Notes: a model not told the origin generated them from the sequence alone. Positions 51,168 to 63,877 are shown, counted from the first letter of the stretch. The stretch is DNA of 64,000 nucleotides from Cladorrhinum sp. PSN259 (GCA_033725935.1 MU867105.1:1-64000), one strand, 5' to 3'. Numbers and translations are program-made.

Positions 51168-54100
51168 TCAGGCAGGCCGGCCCGTCTCCAGTAGATCATC
51201 CGCCTCCCTACTCCATGGACCACCACCCACCCTCGCCGTGGTAAATCCGGGGAACCTCATGACCCTCTTGGGACATTCATTCACGGTGACATCGGTCCGT
51301 GCTGCCTGAGGCGCACGAATGTTTGGTCGTACAACAACAGCTTCTGGAGGGGGTAAGATAGATTGAGGAACCTGACCTGCTGCATCAGACTTGAGTGCTG
51401 CCTTGCGGCCTCGAGTCGCTGGATTCGCAATACGGGGGCGATTCGAAGAACCGGCACTTGAGTGTTGCGCGGCCGGGTCCTTGGGTGCATTCGCTGCAAC
51501 GAGGAGAACTTGGACGTCATGGGGGGAAATTATTGGGGTTGTCTGCGGGTTTGAGAGGTCTTCATTTCTGTGTGACTTGGGATGCAACGCCGGCGTTGTA
51601 GCAGCGGCAGGTATTGCCCTAGTGTCAGCAAAAGGACCCAGTGTTTTTGGTGCAGAGTCATTTGCGCGAGCCGCACTGTTCTGCATATTACCAGCTGTTC
51701 CCGCATACGCGAGGTCGGTGTTGGCCGGACGGTTCGAGGGAACAGATTGCCCAATAGAAGCTGCGTGGTCATGCTTACTCAACGCATTAATGGAAACCGC
51801 CTCTTCTCTAACCTCTGAAGGGCAAGATTCTTCATTGAGGGCGTTGGCACAGCTCTCGGTAGACAGATTGGAGGTAGCCGTCGTCATCTTCTTGCCGTAA
51901 AGACTATTCTCACTTAGGGTGAGTGACGGCGGTTCTACCTCAGCACGTATCTCTGCGTCCTTCACAAGGCCCAATGGTGGTGGCTGCCTGGCATGAGCAG
52001 AACTACCGAACTCCACCGGTGAGGGCTCGTTCTCGATTTCCCTGACTGTACTCTCAATCTCAGGGGCTGCCTCGGATTCCTTTGCTCCAGATGCAGGATC
52101 TTTGTCATACATGGGAAGCAGCTGGGGGAATAAGCCACCATTGAAGACAGGTCGCGGGACTGGGGAGCTGGAAGGGATAAACCCAATAACTTCCCTACTT
52201 TTCACACTCTTTCTGCCGAGCCTTGCCAACCGTGGCCCCACCGGCACCTGTGGCAACTCTTCTTCTTCGCTTTCGCTGTCTTCCACTGGCAGAGTCGTTC
52301 GCTTTCGCAGCTTGCGGGTTGGAAGTTCATCCTCAGACGGCTGGTTATGGCTGGTTTCACAAGCTTCCATGACAGTACTCGGTTGCTTAGGTGGTTGCCG
52401 TGTGTTTTTCCTTGTATTTGTCGCTGACTGCATAGCTGTGGCTTCATTGGCTGGTTTTTGTGGTACCTCCTTGTTTTGACGTGGGGGCGAACGTGTGACG
52501 AACTCGTCGTTTCTGCTCTCTGGCAAATTATAGATGGATTCGGCCGTTTTAGATCGGCCCGCGGTCATATTCTCTGGGGAAGTCAACTTCGGGGATTCCA
52601 TCTCAAATATCGGGGCTTCCATTTCTGCTTCTGTGGGAAAGGATGAAGAAGCAGATACAGAGTTGTCCCCATTCTCCGATATAGAGATGTGCATTGGACT
52701 CTGCGCAGACGCTACAGAGTGTTTTCCACTGCTATCACCGCTCTTGGATTTAGGGTGTTTGGGGGAAATCTCTGGGTTTGCAGTAGACTCATGCCGTGCT
52801 TTGGAACGCTTAGGCTTACTACCCCCTTTATCAGAAAGCATCAATAGACCACGCTTCTGCCGGGGTTTGATGCGCAACTCTACCCGGGGTTCTTCTTGTT
52901 CTTCCTGTTCGGGCGTTATCTCCTTTTCCTTTCTATCGTTTTTAGATTTTGATGGTAGCCGTTTGGAAGTTGCTTGCACGGAAGGCGGCAAAGTAGGCAG
53001 AGGTGAATCCTGTTTCCGCTTGGTTGTTTTCTGCTTTTGAACTTCTGGAGCAGTACGTTTTGAAATACGAGCGTCGGTAGTGCTTTCTCGAAATTTGGCA
53101 GCAGTCACCCCATTGTGCTTTTCATCACTTATTTCCTCATCAGAGATAATACTCTTTGAGCGCGGGCCCCTCAACTGAGTGCGAGCGGCACTCTGCTCTT
53201 CAGTGTCTACCAGGCTAATGGCCCCTGACCCTGCAGTGACAGAGCTGGATAAGGCAGGTCGTTTGGATTTCCCTTGGACAGTTCCGGTCTTGCTTGTGGC
53301 TGACTGTCTGTTATCAGGACCTCGGTCCCGTTTTTCAGGTTTCCGCGCTCGCTGTTCAGGGGGCTCAGCAGGCTCAGGCCTAGATTGCGGATGCGTTACC
53401 ACTACTCTCTCCGGTCGAGGTTCCACTAGCTTTCTAGTCCTTTCAGGCACAGTCTTCCTGGGCTCAGGCGGAGCTTTAAGGAGAGGCGCAATTGTGCTTG
53501 CGCGTGATAGGCCTGCCCTGACCGCGGAAGTCGCTGTTACTTCCCGGACCTGATCCAATGCCTCCCCTTGACGACGGTCTTGCTCCTGAGATGTAAGCTG
53601 GTCTGATTGCATCCTGTTCATGCTACTTCCTAGCCTTCGCACGGGAGCAGAGCTCATAGGCACCGCGGACAAGGATAGTTGTGCGCCAAACAGAGCTTGC
53701 GCATATCCCATTTTGCTGGGAGGTGTGTCATCATATTTCCTTCTCTTTGCTGCCCGCGTGTCACTTGCATTCTCGGGGGTCTCGTTGGCTTGTTGTCGTC
53801 GCTCGAACGGGGATTCGGTGGGCACAACAGCTCGACCATAGTGTCCCGTTGGAGTACCAATGGACTGGTGGAGAGGTCGGTGGAGAGGCTGGGGGTGGTC
53901 AGCGTGCTCCAGACGCACACTGGCTGCCGGAATTGGGGTCCGTAACGGTTGTGCTTGTGGCGCCGGGCCAATGGGTCGTGCTACCGTCCGGGTCTGGCGT
54001 TGCTCCTTCTCTCTCGCCCTCTTATCAAGCAATCCAGACAGATCCTGATTCTGGCGCCCGACACACTCGGATACTTGAACAATGACACCGCCGCGTTCCA

Positions 54101-54359
54101 GCTGAACCTCCTCGCCTTCGTCAAAGTCGTAATCGCGCTGCCAGTGCATGTCGCCGATGAAGTTGCCGCGGTCATCATACACCATGACCCGTTTATTGAA
54201 CGTGTGGAACTTGAGGCGGCCATCTTGCCATCGTTTCTGCTTTCTGCGCAAGTCATGGGTGAAGAGACAGAGAAATTCGAGAACAGGTGCACTGCTTCCG
54301 CCAGGTGGTGTATCCTGCCCCCGAGCAATGCTGGCTCCGGACGACGGGAAGGATGGCAT
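51168..54359 (-). CDS. dbl2: DUF2439 protein of the Mte1/Dbl2/ZGRF1 family, recombination factor
   Basis: Single exon, 1063 aa. Members of this family (yeast Mte1, fission yeast Dbl2, the N-terminus of vertebrate ZGRF1) bind D-loops and branched DNA and recruit or regulate an Mph1/Fml1/FANCM-type helicase at double-strand breaks. The DUF2439 domain is at about residues 26-100: EFLCLFTHDLRRKQKRWQDG, LKFHTFNKRVMVYDDRGN, then FDEGEEVQLERGGVIVQV. The rest is long, polar and disordered, rich in Lys, Arg, Ser and Pro. The C-terminal stretch includes PKRVMRFPGFTTA and GPWSREADDLL, a short conserved-looking tail of fungal members that could be a helicase-binding motif. No helicase domain is present, as in other fungal members. 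The ATG beginning MPSFPSSGAS is the first of the frame. Confidence 0.85.
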   Translation of the reverse strand: MPSFPSSGASIARGQDTPPGGSSAPVLEFLCLFTHDLRRKQKRWQDGRLKFHTFNKRVMVYDDRGNFIGDMHWQRDYDFDEGEEVQLERGGVIVQVSECVGRQNQDLSGLLDKRAREKEQRQTRTVARPIGPAPQAQPLRTPIPAASVRLEHADHPQPLHRPLHQSIGTPTGHYGRAVVPTESPFERRQQANETPENASDTRAAKRRKYDDTPPSKMGYAQALFGAQLSLSAVPMSSAPVRRLGSSMNRMQSDQLTSQEQDRRQGEALDQVREVTATSAVRAGLSRASTIAPLLKAPPEPRKTVPERTRKLVEPRPERVVVTHPQSRPEPAEPPEQRARKPEKRDRGPDNRQSATSKTGTVQGKSKRPALSSSVTAGSGAISLVDTEEQSAARTQLRGPRSKSIISDEEISDEKHNGVTAAKFRESTTDARISKRTAPEVQKQKTTKRKQDSPLPTLPPSVQATSKRLPSKSKNDRKEKEITPEQEEQEEPRVELRIKPRQKRGLLMLSDKGGSKPKRSKARHESTANPEISPKHPKSKSGDSSGKHSVASAQSPMHISISENGDNSVSASSSFPTEAEMEAPIFEMESPKLTSPENMTAGRSKTAESIYNLPESRNDEFVTRSPPRQNKEVPQKPANEATAMQSATNTRKNTRQPPKQPSTVMEACETSHNQPSEDELPTRKLRKRTTLPVEDSESEEEELPQVPVGPRLARLGRKSVKSREVIGFIPSSSPVPRPVFNGGLFPQLLPMYDKDPASGAKESEAAPEIESTVREIENEPSPVEFGSSAHARQPPPLGLVKDAEIRAEVEPPSLTLSENSLYGKKMTTATSNLSTESCANALNEESCPSEVREEAVSINALSKHDHAASIGQSVPSNRPANTDLAYAGTAGNMQNSAARANDSAPKTLGPFADTRAIPAAATTPALHPKSHRNEDLSNPQTTPIISPHDVQVLLVAANAPKDPAAQHSSAGSSNRPRIANPATRGRKAALKSDAAGQVPQSILPPPEAVVVRPNIRAPQAARTDVTVNECPKRVMRFPGFTTARVGGGPWSREADDLLETGRPA

Positions 54360-55294
54360 TGTCGCTGCGCATGACGATATTGGACAGCATGTATTGTGGT
54401 GAGTTGAGACGCTAACCGTCCGGCGCCGATGGACAGCAAATTCTAATTTTCAGGAAGGTGGTCAAACTTTGGGTGACGCGCCTAGATTTGGGAGGCGCGT
54501 CCTGGTGCTCGCGACATCAGCTGATCACCTTGTGTACAGTGTCCCAACACCCCGCAGTTCAACAAAACCTAAACACAAACCTAGACCCACAGTGATTGGC
54601 CCACGGTCCACCAGTTTCCGAGGAGTGTGGAGGCGAGGGAGCTGCCTGCTTCTGTTGAAACCAGTCATGTTGGCTGGGCAGTTGCCATGCCCTGTTTCAT
54701 GAGGCAGCAAGATTCAACCACTGCTGGCGTCGCACCAGTTGGGGAGACCGGTTGAGCAAGTGAGGTCGCACAGAGCAAAAGGGGGTGAATTTCACTTGCG
54801 TGGCATTCACAATTTGCTGATTCAATTTTCCATTCGTACCGGTAATTCTGCAGGCAAGCTGCGCCTCGAAAATGATGTTGGAATGAGCAACAAAACCAAC
54901 CTGCAGCATCCGAGACCGCCAAAAGGACCCGACAAGTCCCAAATTGCATTCGCCCATCTCTCATTCCTTAGCGCATTTTCCCCCATCCGCCATATCTTTA
55001 CTTCCTCTCCCGCTTCCATTTGACTGGTCTCTACCCCTGAATTGGTTAAACCTGTACCGTATAGATATACACAATAATGCTGTTGGTTCGTTTACGCTGA
55101 TCACTGCCCAACCTGACCGGAAATCCGCCCACCTCAAGGTACGAACCCGATCAATTGCATGTGGCGTAACACGGGCTCGGAACCACCCCTCACTCGCTCT
55201 TCTCAAGGCCACGTTCTGAAGATTCCTGTTTTATTCTTGTTCCCAGACGGATCCTTCTCCACGGTAATAGTTTGAATCGATTCGCCCATCCGCC
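54360..55294. promoter_or_regulatory. Divergent promoter region, DUF2439 and BAR-SH3 genes
   Basis: The flanking genes point apart, so both promoters lie in these 935 bases. The stretch before the BAR-SH3 gene contains CT-rich blocks (54945-55015). No specific element is assigned. Confidence 0.45.
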
Positions 55295-56850
55295 ATGCAG
55301 TCCGTCCAAAGGAATTTTGGTAAGCTGTGGAATAAAGGACCTGGTGACAACGCCAAGGTATCGGTCCTCCTCAACGATTACGAGGACGCCGACAAGGTTT
55401 TAGCTCAGGTACGCTCACCAATGATTATCCATCATTTAAGGTACTTATGCTTACAGAAAATCCCGCATTTAGATCATTGAAAATGGAAACCTCTGGAGGA
55501 ATTCCTGGGACACTCTGGTGAACAGCCAGCTTCAGATTGTGACGGAAATTGAGGGTTTATATGATCCCATCGTGGGAGCAACTGACGGTCACGGACGAGA
55601 GGCTGCCCCAACTCCTCAGCTCCTGCTGGAGCGAACCCTAGCCTTGAAAGAGGTCTATCATGAACTAAGGACGGATCTCGTTTCAGAGATCAATTCAATT
55701 GAGGAACGGCTGCTCAGACCGGCCACTGATGCTCGGAACTTCATCGCCCCTATCAGGAAGACCATCAAGAAGCGAGAAAACAAGAGGCTAGATTATGAAA
55801 AGCTCCAGGACAAAGCCATCAAACTTCATCGAAAGACAGGCCGAAACGCGAAAGAGGAAGCTACCCTTGCCAAAACTCAGGATGAGGTTGCCCGTGCCAG
55901 CGAGGTGAGTTTTCATACCTCATCCCCTTTATCATCCTTGGTGCACGCAAAACTGACCCCTTATCCAGGAATTCGGCATAGCCGACGACCACCTCCGGCA
56001 AACCCTCCCACCCCTAATTGAAGCAACCTTTAACCTGGTCCCACCACTCATCGCCAACCTTGTCCTCATTCAAAACCGCCTCCTGGGCCTCTACTACACT
56101 GCACTCAACACCTACTGCGAAGACTGGAACTTCCCCTCCCCTCCTCCACCGATGGACGACGTCATCTCAACTTGGAATGCAGCCTTCAGTCCCATCAAGT
56201 CTCAAATTGAAACCATCAGTTTCGTCCGCGCTCACAGCATAGCGCAACCCGCCCCGGTAAGCGGATATAAGCGCACGCACTCCGGGCTCATCCCAACCCC
56301 CTCCAATGCTCCCCAGCCTCGAGCCTTGCGTATTCCTTCAACCTCATCCAACCGCGCTCCCTCCCCTGAAGCACGGCAGCCCAGCCCTGGCCCTCCTGCC
56401 ACCCGTCCCAAACCTGAATGGGCAAACCCAACAGACTTCACCACCGCGACGATGCTCGGCGGAGGCAACGTCGACCGCTCGCGTGACAGGTCCCCCGGGA
56501 ACCCCCGTTCCACCTCATCCTCATACTTCTCCCGCAGCCCCAACAATTCCAGTCCCCATCTTGGAATCTCCCCAGCGGCGTCGACAGCAAGCAGCATGAG
56601 CACCGTAAACGGCATTGTGAAGAAGAAGCCACCCCCTCCGCCGGCAAAGAAATTCATCCCGGCCGCCAAACCGGAGGTGTGGGTCGTTGCCCTGTATACG
56701 TTCGTCGGCGAGGGACGAGGGGATTTGTCATTTCAGGAAGGAGACAAGATCAAGGTTGTCACAAAGACCAATACGGACCAGGATTGGTGGGAGGGAGAGT
56801 TGAACGGAAGGAAGGGGAGTTTCCCTGCTAACTATTGTAGGCCTTTGTAA
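55295..56850 (+). CDS. BAR and SH3 domain protein (amphiphysin/Rvs167-like)
   Basis: Three exons: 55295-55408, 55473-55904, 55969-56850, giving 475 aa. BAR domains bend membranes and link them to actin during endocytosis; the SH3 domain recruits Pro-rich partners. Residues 1-240 form the BAR module: MQSVQRNFGKLWNKGPGDN, LLNDYEDADKVLAQ joined to IIENGNLWRNSWDTLV, the basic PIRKTIKKRENKRLDYE helix, and the helix starting ADDHLRQTLPPLIEATF. A Ser/Pro-rich linker follows, with poly-Pro (KKKPPPPPAKK) that could bind an SH3 in the same or another molecule. The SH3 (about 419-475) is complete: VVALYTFVGEG, DWWEGELNG, GSFPANYCRPL. The N-terminus differs from the classical Rvs167, so this is the second, Pezizomycotina type of BAR-SH3 protein rather than a certain Rvs167 orthologue. 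Both introns are short and keep frame. Confidence 0.93.
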
Positions 56851-58341
56851 GCAAAGAGGCGAATGGAAGGATTACTTGGGTAGTTGGGAAATGGGGGATT
56901 TTTTTTCACTATGTGTGTGTAGGAGAAAAAGGGAATATAGGGGATTTCTTTTTTTTTTTTTTTTTTTTTTTTCGCTTTTGAGAACCAAAAAATCTGGAGG
57001 ATATGAAGAGACGAAGGTGACAAAAATTAATTCATCATGCTTGGCCACATTAATAAGAAAATTGCAAAGATTGTTTGAGAAGTAGTAGTAATAGTAGTAG
57101 TAGTTTGTTGTTGTTGTTTTTGTTGTTTGTTACAAGGGGCGAAGTAAAAATTTTAAAAATTTTAAAAAAAATTCAACGAATTCCCGTATCAACATGACAA
57201 AGCGAGGAAACCAAAAATATATATATATAAAAGAATCTTTTTTTTTATAACATCGACTATACCTAACCACACCAAAATATATCAATCAACTTCAACCATG
57301 TACTCTCAATTATTTTTCTTCTCCATTCTCTTTCAAAGAAATCTCCTTGAGTAACCCCTCTACCTAACTTCGGAAACTCCAGCAGAGAAAGATTAGCCAT
57401 TAAGAACATGATGATTCTGAGTATGTACCCTTGTTTTTTTTTGTTGTTTTTTTACACAAGAATAGCACCAAAATATATCAATTGGGTTTTCTTTTTCTCT
57501 TTTTTTAACAAACATCACACAGGACAATAAAACGAATGAATACATATATTTCGTAGCTTCGTTCCCTATCCTTCATAAAAAAGGAAAAGGGCAGAAAAAA
57601 GTATGAGAAACTATTTCAACTCACTCAAAAAAAAAATTTCACCATCATTGAAAAGGCAAGAGGAGAAGGAGCCTCGGCGAAAAGAAAACAGAGATAAAAG
57701 AAATAAAAAATAAAACTAATGAAATTCCATATTCCTAAACTTTCAATTCCTTAGGATCCAATAACAGAGATTTTTTATTTTTTATTTTTTTTTATTTTTA
57801 AAAAAAAAAAAAAAAAAAAAAAAAGCCACGCAATTTGCATTGTTGTCCAATTGTTCAAGTGTGCCCAATAAATGAGTTGAGGTACCTGACAAAACGGAGG
57901 AGAGGGGAGAGATATTGATATCCATAATTCACCCGACCGACAGAAAGAAAAAAAGGAAACCATCCAAAAAACAAAAACAGAGTATTCATCAGTTGGGGAA
58001 TAAAGAACAAGCGCCTGAGTGCCATAAAGTAACAAGAAAATGATATGCCCGAAAAAAACCCTATTGCTTGTCCCAAATATCTAAGTACATACCAGAAAGA
58101 AAAAAGTGCAGTTTCCCATTGTGTTGTGTGCGCCTTGATTTCCCGTCTCCGTTCCGTTCTAATGAAAATAATTGTGTTGGGCGAGGGGTATCATAAATGC
58201 GGTGCTTCCGTTTGTGTGACGAGGGCCAGATAATATTTGTTTTCTTTTTGTATATCCAGCGAAAATGCGTAAACCGGTAGTTGAATAAAACAGAAGGAAA
58301 ATAATGAAAAAGACTGTTGTGTTTTCTGTGCTTGTGTTGTT
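56851..58341. other. Convergent intergenic region, homopolymer-rich
   Basis: About 1.5 kb of 3' flank for both neighbours. It includes T and A runs of about 24-25 (56949-56972 and 57800-57824) and AGT/TTG trinucleotide repeats (57084-57130). No supported gene. Confidence 0.5.
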
Positions 58342-60045
58342 TTAGAAAGACAAACCAGCGCTCAATGCCGACCATTGATGCTGATGATGAGGGTGAGAAT
58401 GTGAGGAATTGTTGTGTTTATGTCCCTGCTCTTGTCTTCTTGCGCGATCAGCTCGAATCGCTCTGTTGACCTCGGCTGAGTGGAAGCTGGCAGCCTCAGG
58501 CGTCATGGGCTGGCCGAGAGTGAGATATCCCCCGTTCTCATCTTCCAATGACATTGGCGTTACGGGGCCAATTGGACTGCCTAGCGGCTCAAGTCTGGGT
58601 GATATGGGTCCTGCGGCAGGTGAAGAATCGCCACGGTATGTGCTACCCTCGGCAACCGATACAATTCCCATTGATGCTTGAATTACCATCTCTCTTTGGT
58701 AGGCGTGAACCAGGCGCTGCGCTTCGGATTCCGTTCTGTTGTGCCGGTGATTGCCATTGGTTGGGATTTGGGTTCCAGGGGAGGGACTGAGGGGTTTGTT
58801 GAAGGAGACTGGATTGAACTTCTTGGGAGAAGTGGGATTGTAAGGGACGGTGATGGATGGTTGGACCAAAGATTGGAGCTCGGCCGGAATAGGGAGGGGC
58901 GGCTGGTTGTGAGCCTTCTCCCAGTTCGCGGGGTAGTATTTGCCCGTTGGAATTTTGGGCTTTCCATCAAGCCCAATCTCTGCGGTAGTGGGGATCTTTG
59001 CTCGCGCAGAGGCGGCAGCTTGCTTTATTGAGTTGCGTCTGGCCATCACGGCGTGGGATTGGAATGGGTGAGTTGGAGTAATGCGGCGGTTGGGATCTTC
59101 GTGTCTTGGGAAGTAAGCTCTGTGATAAACGAAAGGGGTCAACAATGAACAACAGGAGTCAAAAGATGGGGGTAGCAGAGTACATACCCCTGAAGATCGC
59201 CACGGGCAGAGAGGGCTGGAACAGAGTTTGGTTCGGATCTGCGTGTCGATGGTATCGCTATGGCCCGAGACTGACTGCTCGGGCTGATCTGATTCACGTC
59301 GCCAAGTTCTTGGACGTGATTGGGAGAATGTGGCCGAGAATACAGTTCTAATAAAGACACATCGGGTCAGTTCTGGGGTCTATGGGCATTGAACAAAAGC
59401 TTGACTGGCATCGATGACGCAGTGATTGCATGGAAGAATTGTTGGAACAATGGCAAGGTTCCAGGGGCTGACGGCACGACATCCGGCGCCGGCTAGTTCC
59501 TAGTGTAAACTTTCGCTGGGCTGCCCCGCACCAGCGGGACTCATGGGCCCCCGAACCCAGCTCTCTGGCAGCGCTAAAGCACGAATGTCTCATGGCAAAG
59601 CGTGGCGTCAAACGGCGCAGATACCATTGACGAAAGATGCAAGCCACCACATCAACCATGAGACTGAAGTCTGTGACGGCTCACCCGGCAACCCGGTAAC
59701 GGCGCGGTGCTTGAAGAGGGGGCTAACGGGAAGAAGAAAGGTATGGGACTTACCCATTTCGAATATGAGATCCTCGTTAGAAGACATGCTTCCACGAGAG
59801 AATGGCTCCTGGCTCGGTGGGAAATGGGTAGGTGAATGGTAAGTATACGAAAAGACTTGCTCTTCTGATGAACTGATCGACATGTTGGAGTCGGATTCCA
59901 AATCCTCCATTATTGGCTCCTCGTAGTCGAAATAACTTGTCTGTTCATCAAACTGGTCCGGAAGAGTGTCGTTAAGTCCCAGCATGCACAAACCATTCCC
60001 CGAGGAGCCAGTCATGCCCGGGTGGTAGGACTTGGACCGTTTCAT
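58342..60045 (-). CDS. Conserved-looking hypothetical protein, mostly disordered
   Basis: Three exons on minus: 60045-59754, 59347-59188, 59119-58342, giving 409 aa; all joins keep frame. Key joins are FEM-E-LYSRPHSPNHVQ and GDLQG-AYFPRHEDPNRR. I do not recognise a family. Features: a Ser-rich acidic N-terminus (DQFDEQTSYFDYEE), a His/Pro-rich middle, then a strikingly ordered-looking block MARRNSIKQAAASARAKIP followed by KPKIPTGKYYPANWEKA. That block could be a short functional motif and is the best handle for a database search. The C-terminus contains a possible helix (EVNRAIRADRARRQEQG) and a His-rich tail. The intron between exons 1 and 2 is unusually long (406 bases) and might hide another exon. 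The start MKRSKSYHPG follows a possible leader intron. Confidence 0.6.
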
Positions 60046-63000
60046 GGTGATAGATCTACATTCAAGGATGCCCGGGTATTGGCCTATGAGAATGAGCGTC
60101 AAGGTGTGTCAGTCAAGATCAATATTGTTGCAGTGTGCAACGTTCAACAACGCCTCGCAGCAACAGTTGAGATAGCACCTACCAGAGGGACTTGGGAGTA
60201 AAGTATAAGTTGTTGTTTAGTAACAACAAGAAGCCCAAAAGATTGAAAGTTGGGTGGGATATTGATGACTGTTTGGGGTTGAGGTCAAAAATGGCTGAGC
60301 AGAGGCAAAAGTACTGATGTTATAGACTTGTCTATTGGTGACATTCGGAACGTGCGGTTCGCCGTCATTGGGATTATGGGTCGCTGCTGACGAGAAGGCC
60401 ACTCGAGACTAGAAGCTTGCAACACACGTACACCTCGGTGTCGTCCCCTCACCAAACACCAAAAAGGCTTCACGGGTGGAACAGCTGCATGAAGAGAAAA
60501 AAGGGAGAGGAAAAGAGAGCAAGGAGCACCACGGCAACCGTAAGCGGGATGGCGGGGGGTAGATAACGGGTACTGAGAGCATCTCTAGGGGTCCGTCTCC
60601 AGATCAGACAAGGGGGGTTGATGTTCCTGCGGCTTTCCCCTTCGAACTGTTACAGTGCGTACAGTACGTCCCTACCTTATCATCAACCAGCCAGTCACCA
60701 CCACCACCAACAACTGCCTGACAACGTCTCACGGATACTTGACCCTCCTTCGTTTGCGTGGAATCACGTCAGAGGTCTGGTACCCGTCGATATATCGGGT
60801 CTATGCAGTGCACCTTGAATATATGATCCCGCACACGAAAAAGAAGGCAACAAGGTGGCTCTTCCGCAATACCCATAATTAATGTGTCGATGTGTCTCAT
60901 CAGCAAACGCCAGCGAACCATGAGCTTCCTTGTTTTCCATGTGTGCGTGTTGCAGATCGAATTCGAAAAGCACAACGCATGGTGGCGTTCTGATTGACAG
61001 CATTCAAGATCCTGCGGGTTGAAACCCAGGAGAAATCTCTACGAGATCGTCCTGAATTGCCTTGATAAGCCCTTCACTAGTGAGGGGTCCAACGTTGATC
61101 CCATGCACACCTCGTACGAGCAAGGCGGGTTCTATATGCCGTCCGTTAATCTCCAACAGAGTCGCCAGAAAAGAGGAGAACGGGTCGACGGGATCAAGGT
61201 CAAGGCAGCGGCAGCGGTTTTCTCGGGCGTGGACCACTATCCGGATAGCTGCATTCGCCAAGCAGGGAAACTTTCCGCAATGGTTTCCTGCCAAGTGGCA
61301 GGGTCTCCAATATTCACACCTTTCAATGGGGCCGCAAGGTCCGCAAATGGCGTGAATGGATAACACGGCACAACCCAAACCTTGATTTCTTTCGAGATGG
61401 GAAATGCAAAAGTAGCATCCAAACCCCCCAGATCCATGTAATAAGAGTATGTGAAGCGGTCTAACCAGAATAATAAAACCACATCACATTTCTCAATCCA
61501 TCTTGGAAGAAGTTTGGTATCACATTCATGACCCTAGTACACCACACACGGCACGCTGGCCTTAGTGTCCTTCATCACAGTATCACAAGCAAAAAGAGGC
61601 CAGAGAAAAGCCGTCGCAATCCGAGCTGTCCTGTCTCCCTCTGTGACTGCCACGACGCGCCAGGTAAGCAACCATCCGGATCACGGAACAAGGGGTGGGT
61701 TGTGAATGGTGGCTGTCAGCCCGGAAGGATTTCTAAAAAGGAATCGCAATGGAAGCGAACGAAAAGAAAGAAAAAGAGAAAAGCAAACAGAAAACCCGGC
61801 ACAGTGGCTCACAGAGCGGGTTTCTCCTCTGCTCCTAACCACAAGCGGCTAGGTGATGCTGTCGCTACCCATCAGCCAAACCCCTCGTCTCCCGAAGACG
61901 AAGAGACCTGCAGGTGTACCAAACAAATGCTTGCGTATATTCTTCTCCTTCTTTTCTCTGACAAATAGGTACTATATAGCGGTGTGATTGAAGCTGGAGT
62001 TGTGCTGAGCACCTTGATGGTCTCTTTCCATGTAGTGTAATGTCCGCTGCCTACTTTGAACAACAACATTCGGGAACCGCCTAGCTGCATTTGTTTCCTT
62101 TCTTCTAGTCACATCAACAACTTTCTGCCTCTGTTGTTTCCATGGGTCGGACCACAACGGTTACCAGTAGAGTGATGATTTCGTTTTCCCTTTGAGCGTT
62201 CCGATGGTGGTGTGTTACACGACACAAAAAAAGAAGCAATGACCGGAGCTGCTGTTCGGCTTTCCTCGAAGGGAACAAGCCGCATAAAGTAATTGCACAT
62301 GCCATGCCATTGTCCTATCCTGTCCCTTCCTCACCCTTTCCGTTGCCCTTGCATGCAGCCTTCATGCATGGGATGGATGGGATGGATGAAACCGACCGAA
62401 CAAGTCCACCCCGCTCTTCTACTCTACCACGCCACGAACCTGCTGCTGACACATTCGACGGGAGAAAAAAAAACAGAGCTGTCACAAAAATATCATCAAT
62501 ATCATATCACTATATATCATCCATATCACATACTGCCCAGGTGGTGGTTGGCTCTGCGCTATCACATTCCTTCCCTCCATTTCCCTTCATCTCCAACGTT
62601 GCCTTCCCCTCAAAAATGCAAGCGATGTACTGTACTGTACCATGGCGGGTTTAAATGAACACCAAAGCCAAAAGTCAACCATCCCACCACCCACATTCCA
62701 AAAGAAGAAGAAGAAAAGATAATGCAAGCACTCTCACACACCACACACACACTCTCTCTCTCTCTCTACAACGGAAAGGGAGGTGGTAGTCCTTTTGAAA
62801 TGAAGAAGAGAATAAATATTACGGATTACCAAGAGAGAGAGAGAAAAAAAAAACACAAATTCTTTGGTCCTGTGTGACGTCAATAAATATCCAAGCCGTC
62901 CCGCCGTTGCTATCTATCTATCTTTGATCCCGCTGAGCGGGGTCGGGTTTACTTCGACCCCCCTTGTTGAAGCTACCACAAATCTTCAAGCAAAATCTTT

Positions 63001-63190
63001 CTTTTTTTTATTTTATTCCCGAGAAGGGGAGGGGAAAAAAGGGAACTGGAGGGGAGTATGTATCTAGGAGGAAGGAAAAAAGCCGGTTTTGCTTGAAGAA
63101 AAAGAAGAAAAGAGTTTAGATGTTTGACACTACCAACTCCATGCATACGAATGAATCACTTCTCCGTTTAAAAGGAGAAGGCTTCACCAT

Positions 63191-63224
<34 letters not shown>

Positions 63225-63877
63225 ATTCACATTAGTTGTAATAACAACCTCGGATTGTGTGTGATAGGAGAGAGTTACGATTTGCGTGTGTAACCAACCA
63301 TTGGAAAGCAGTTTTTGTCATTTGAGTCATGTATGCTTTTGCGTAAAAAAAAAATTTGTGTCAAGTAAAACCCAATTCTATAAGAAAAAGATTATTGGGC
63401 TGTGCGATCAATAATCACGAGCTGGCTGGCTGCCTCCCCTCTTCCCCATCTCGGAAACACCTTGTGCAACGACTTCCTTGTATGAGAGAGTAAGAAACTG
63501 AAAAATATCAAACCGTCAAGATCCGAGATATAGACTAGGTTCGGGTTCGGGTTTGTGGGAGTGGGAGTGGGAAGGCGGGGGCTCGGAGAGAGAGAGAGAG
63601 ATCAACGCTCGCTGTTGTTCAAACGAGCACGGCCAAAGTTACATAGTGTAAAACCATCAAACTTATCATAACTGGAAGGGAAAGGTATCCCATCCATGTT
63701 TGTATCCGACATTGTGTGATTGACACAGTACAAAAATTATCCAATCCAATTCGGTACTAGTCGGGTCATGAAGAGTGAAACAGCAAGGAGGAAACCAGAG
63801 ATTCTCCCCTCCCTCCCTCTCGCCATGTCGGACTGTGCGGTGTGCGTTGTGTGTGGGCTGGTCATCTGACTATTTCC
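60046..63877. other. Long intergenic region, no secure gene
   Basis: About 3.8 kb. It contains GGATG tandem motifs (62368-62386), a TC run (62752-62768), GA runs (62832-62844, 63586-63600), a TCTA tetranucleotide run (62910-62922) and a run of about 28 T (63192-63219). On the minus strand two partly overlapping frames at 61004-61437 look protein-like but do not join cleanly (see findings). No RNA gene found. Confidence 0.45.
63192..63219. repeat. Poly-T run of about 28
   Basis: Noncoding homopolymer in the A/T-rich right-hand gap. Likely length-variable. Confidence 0.85.
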
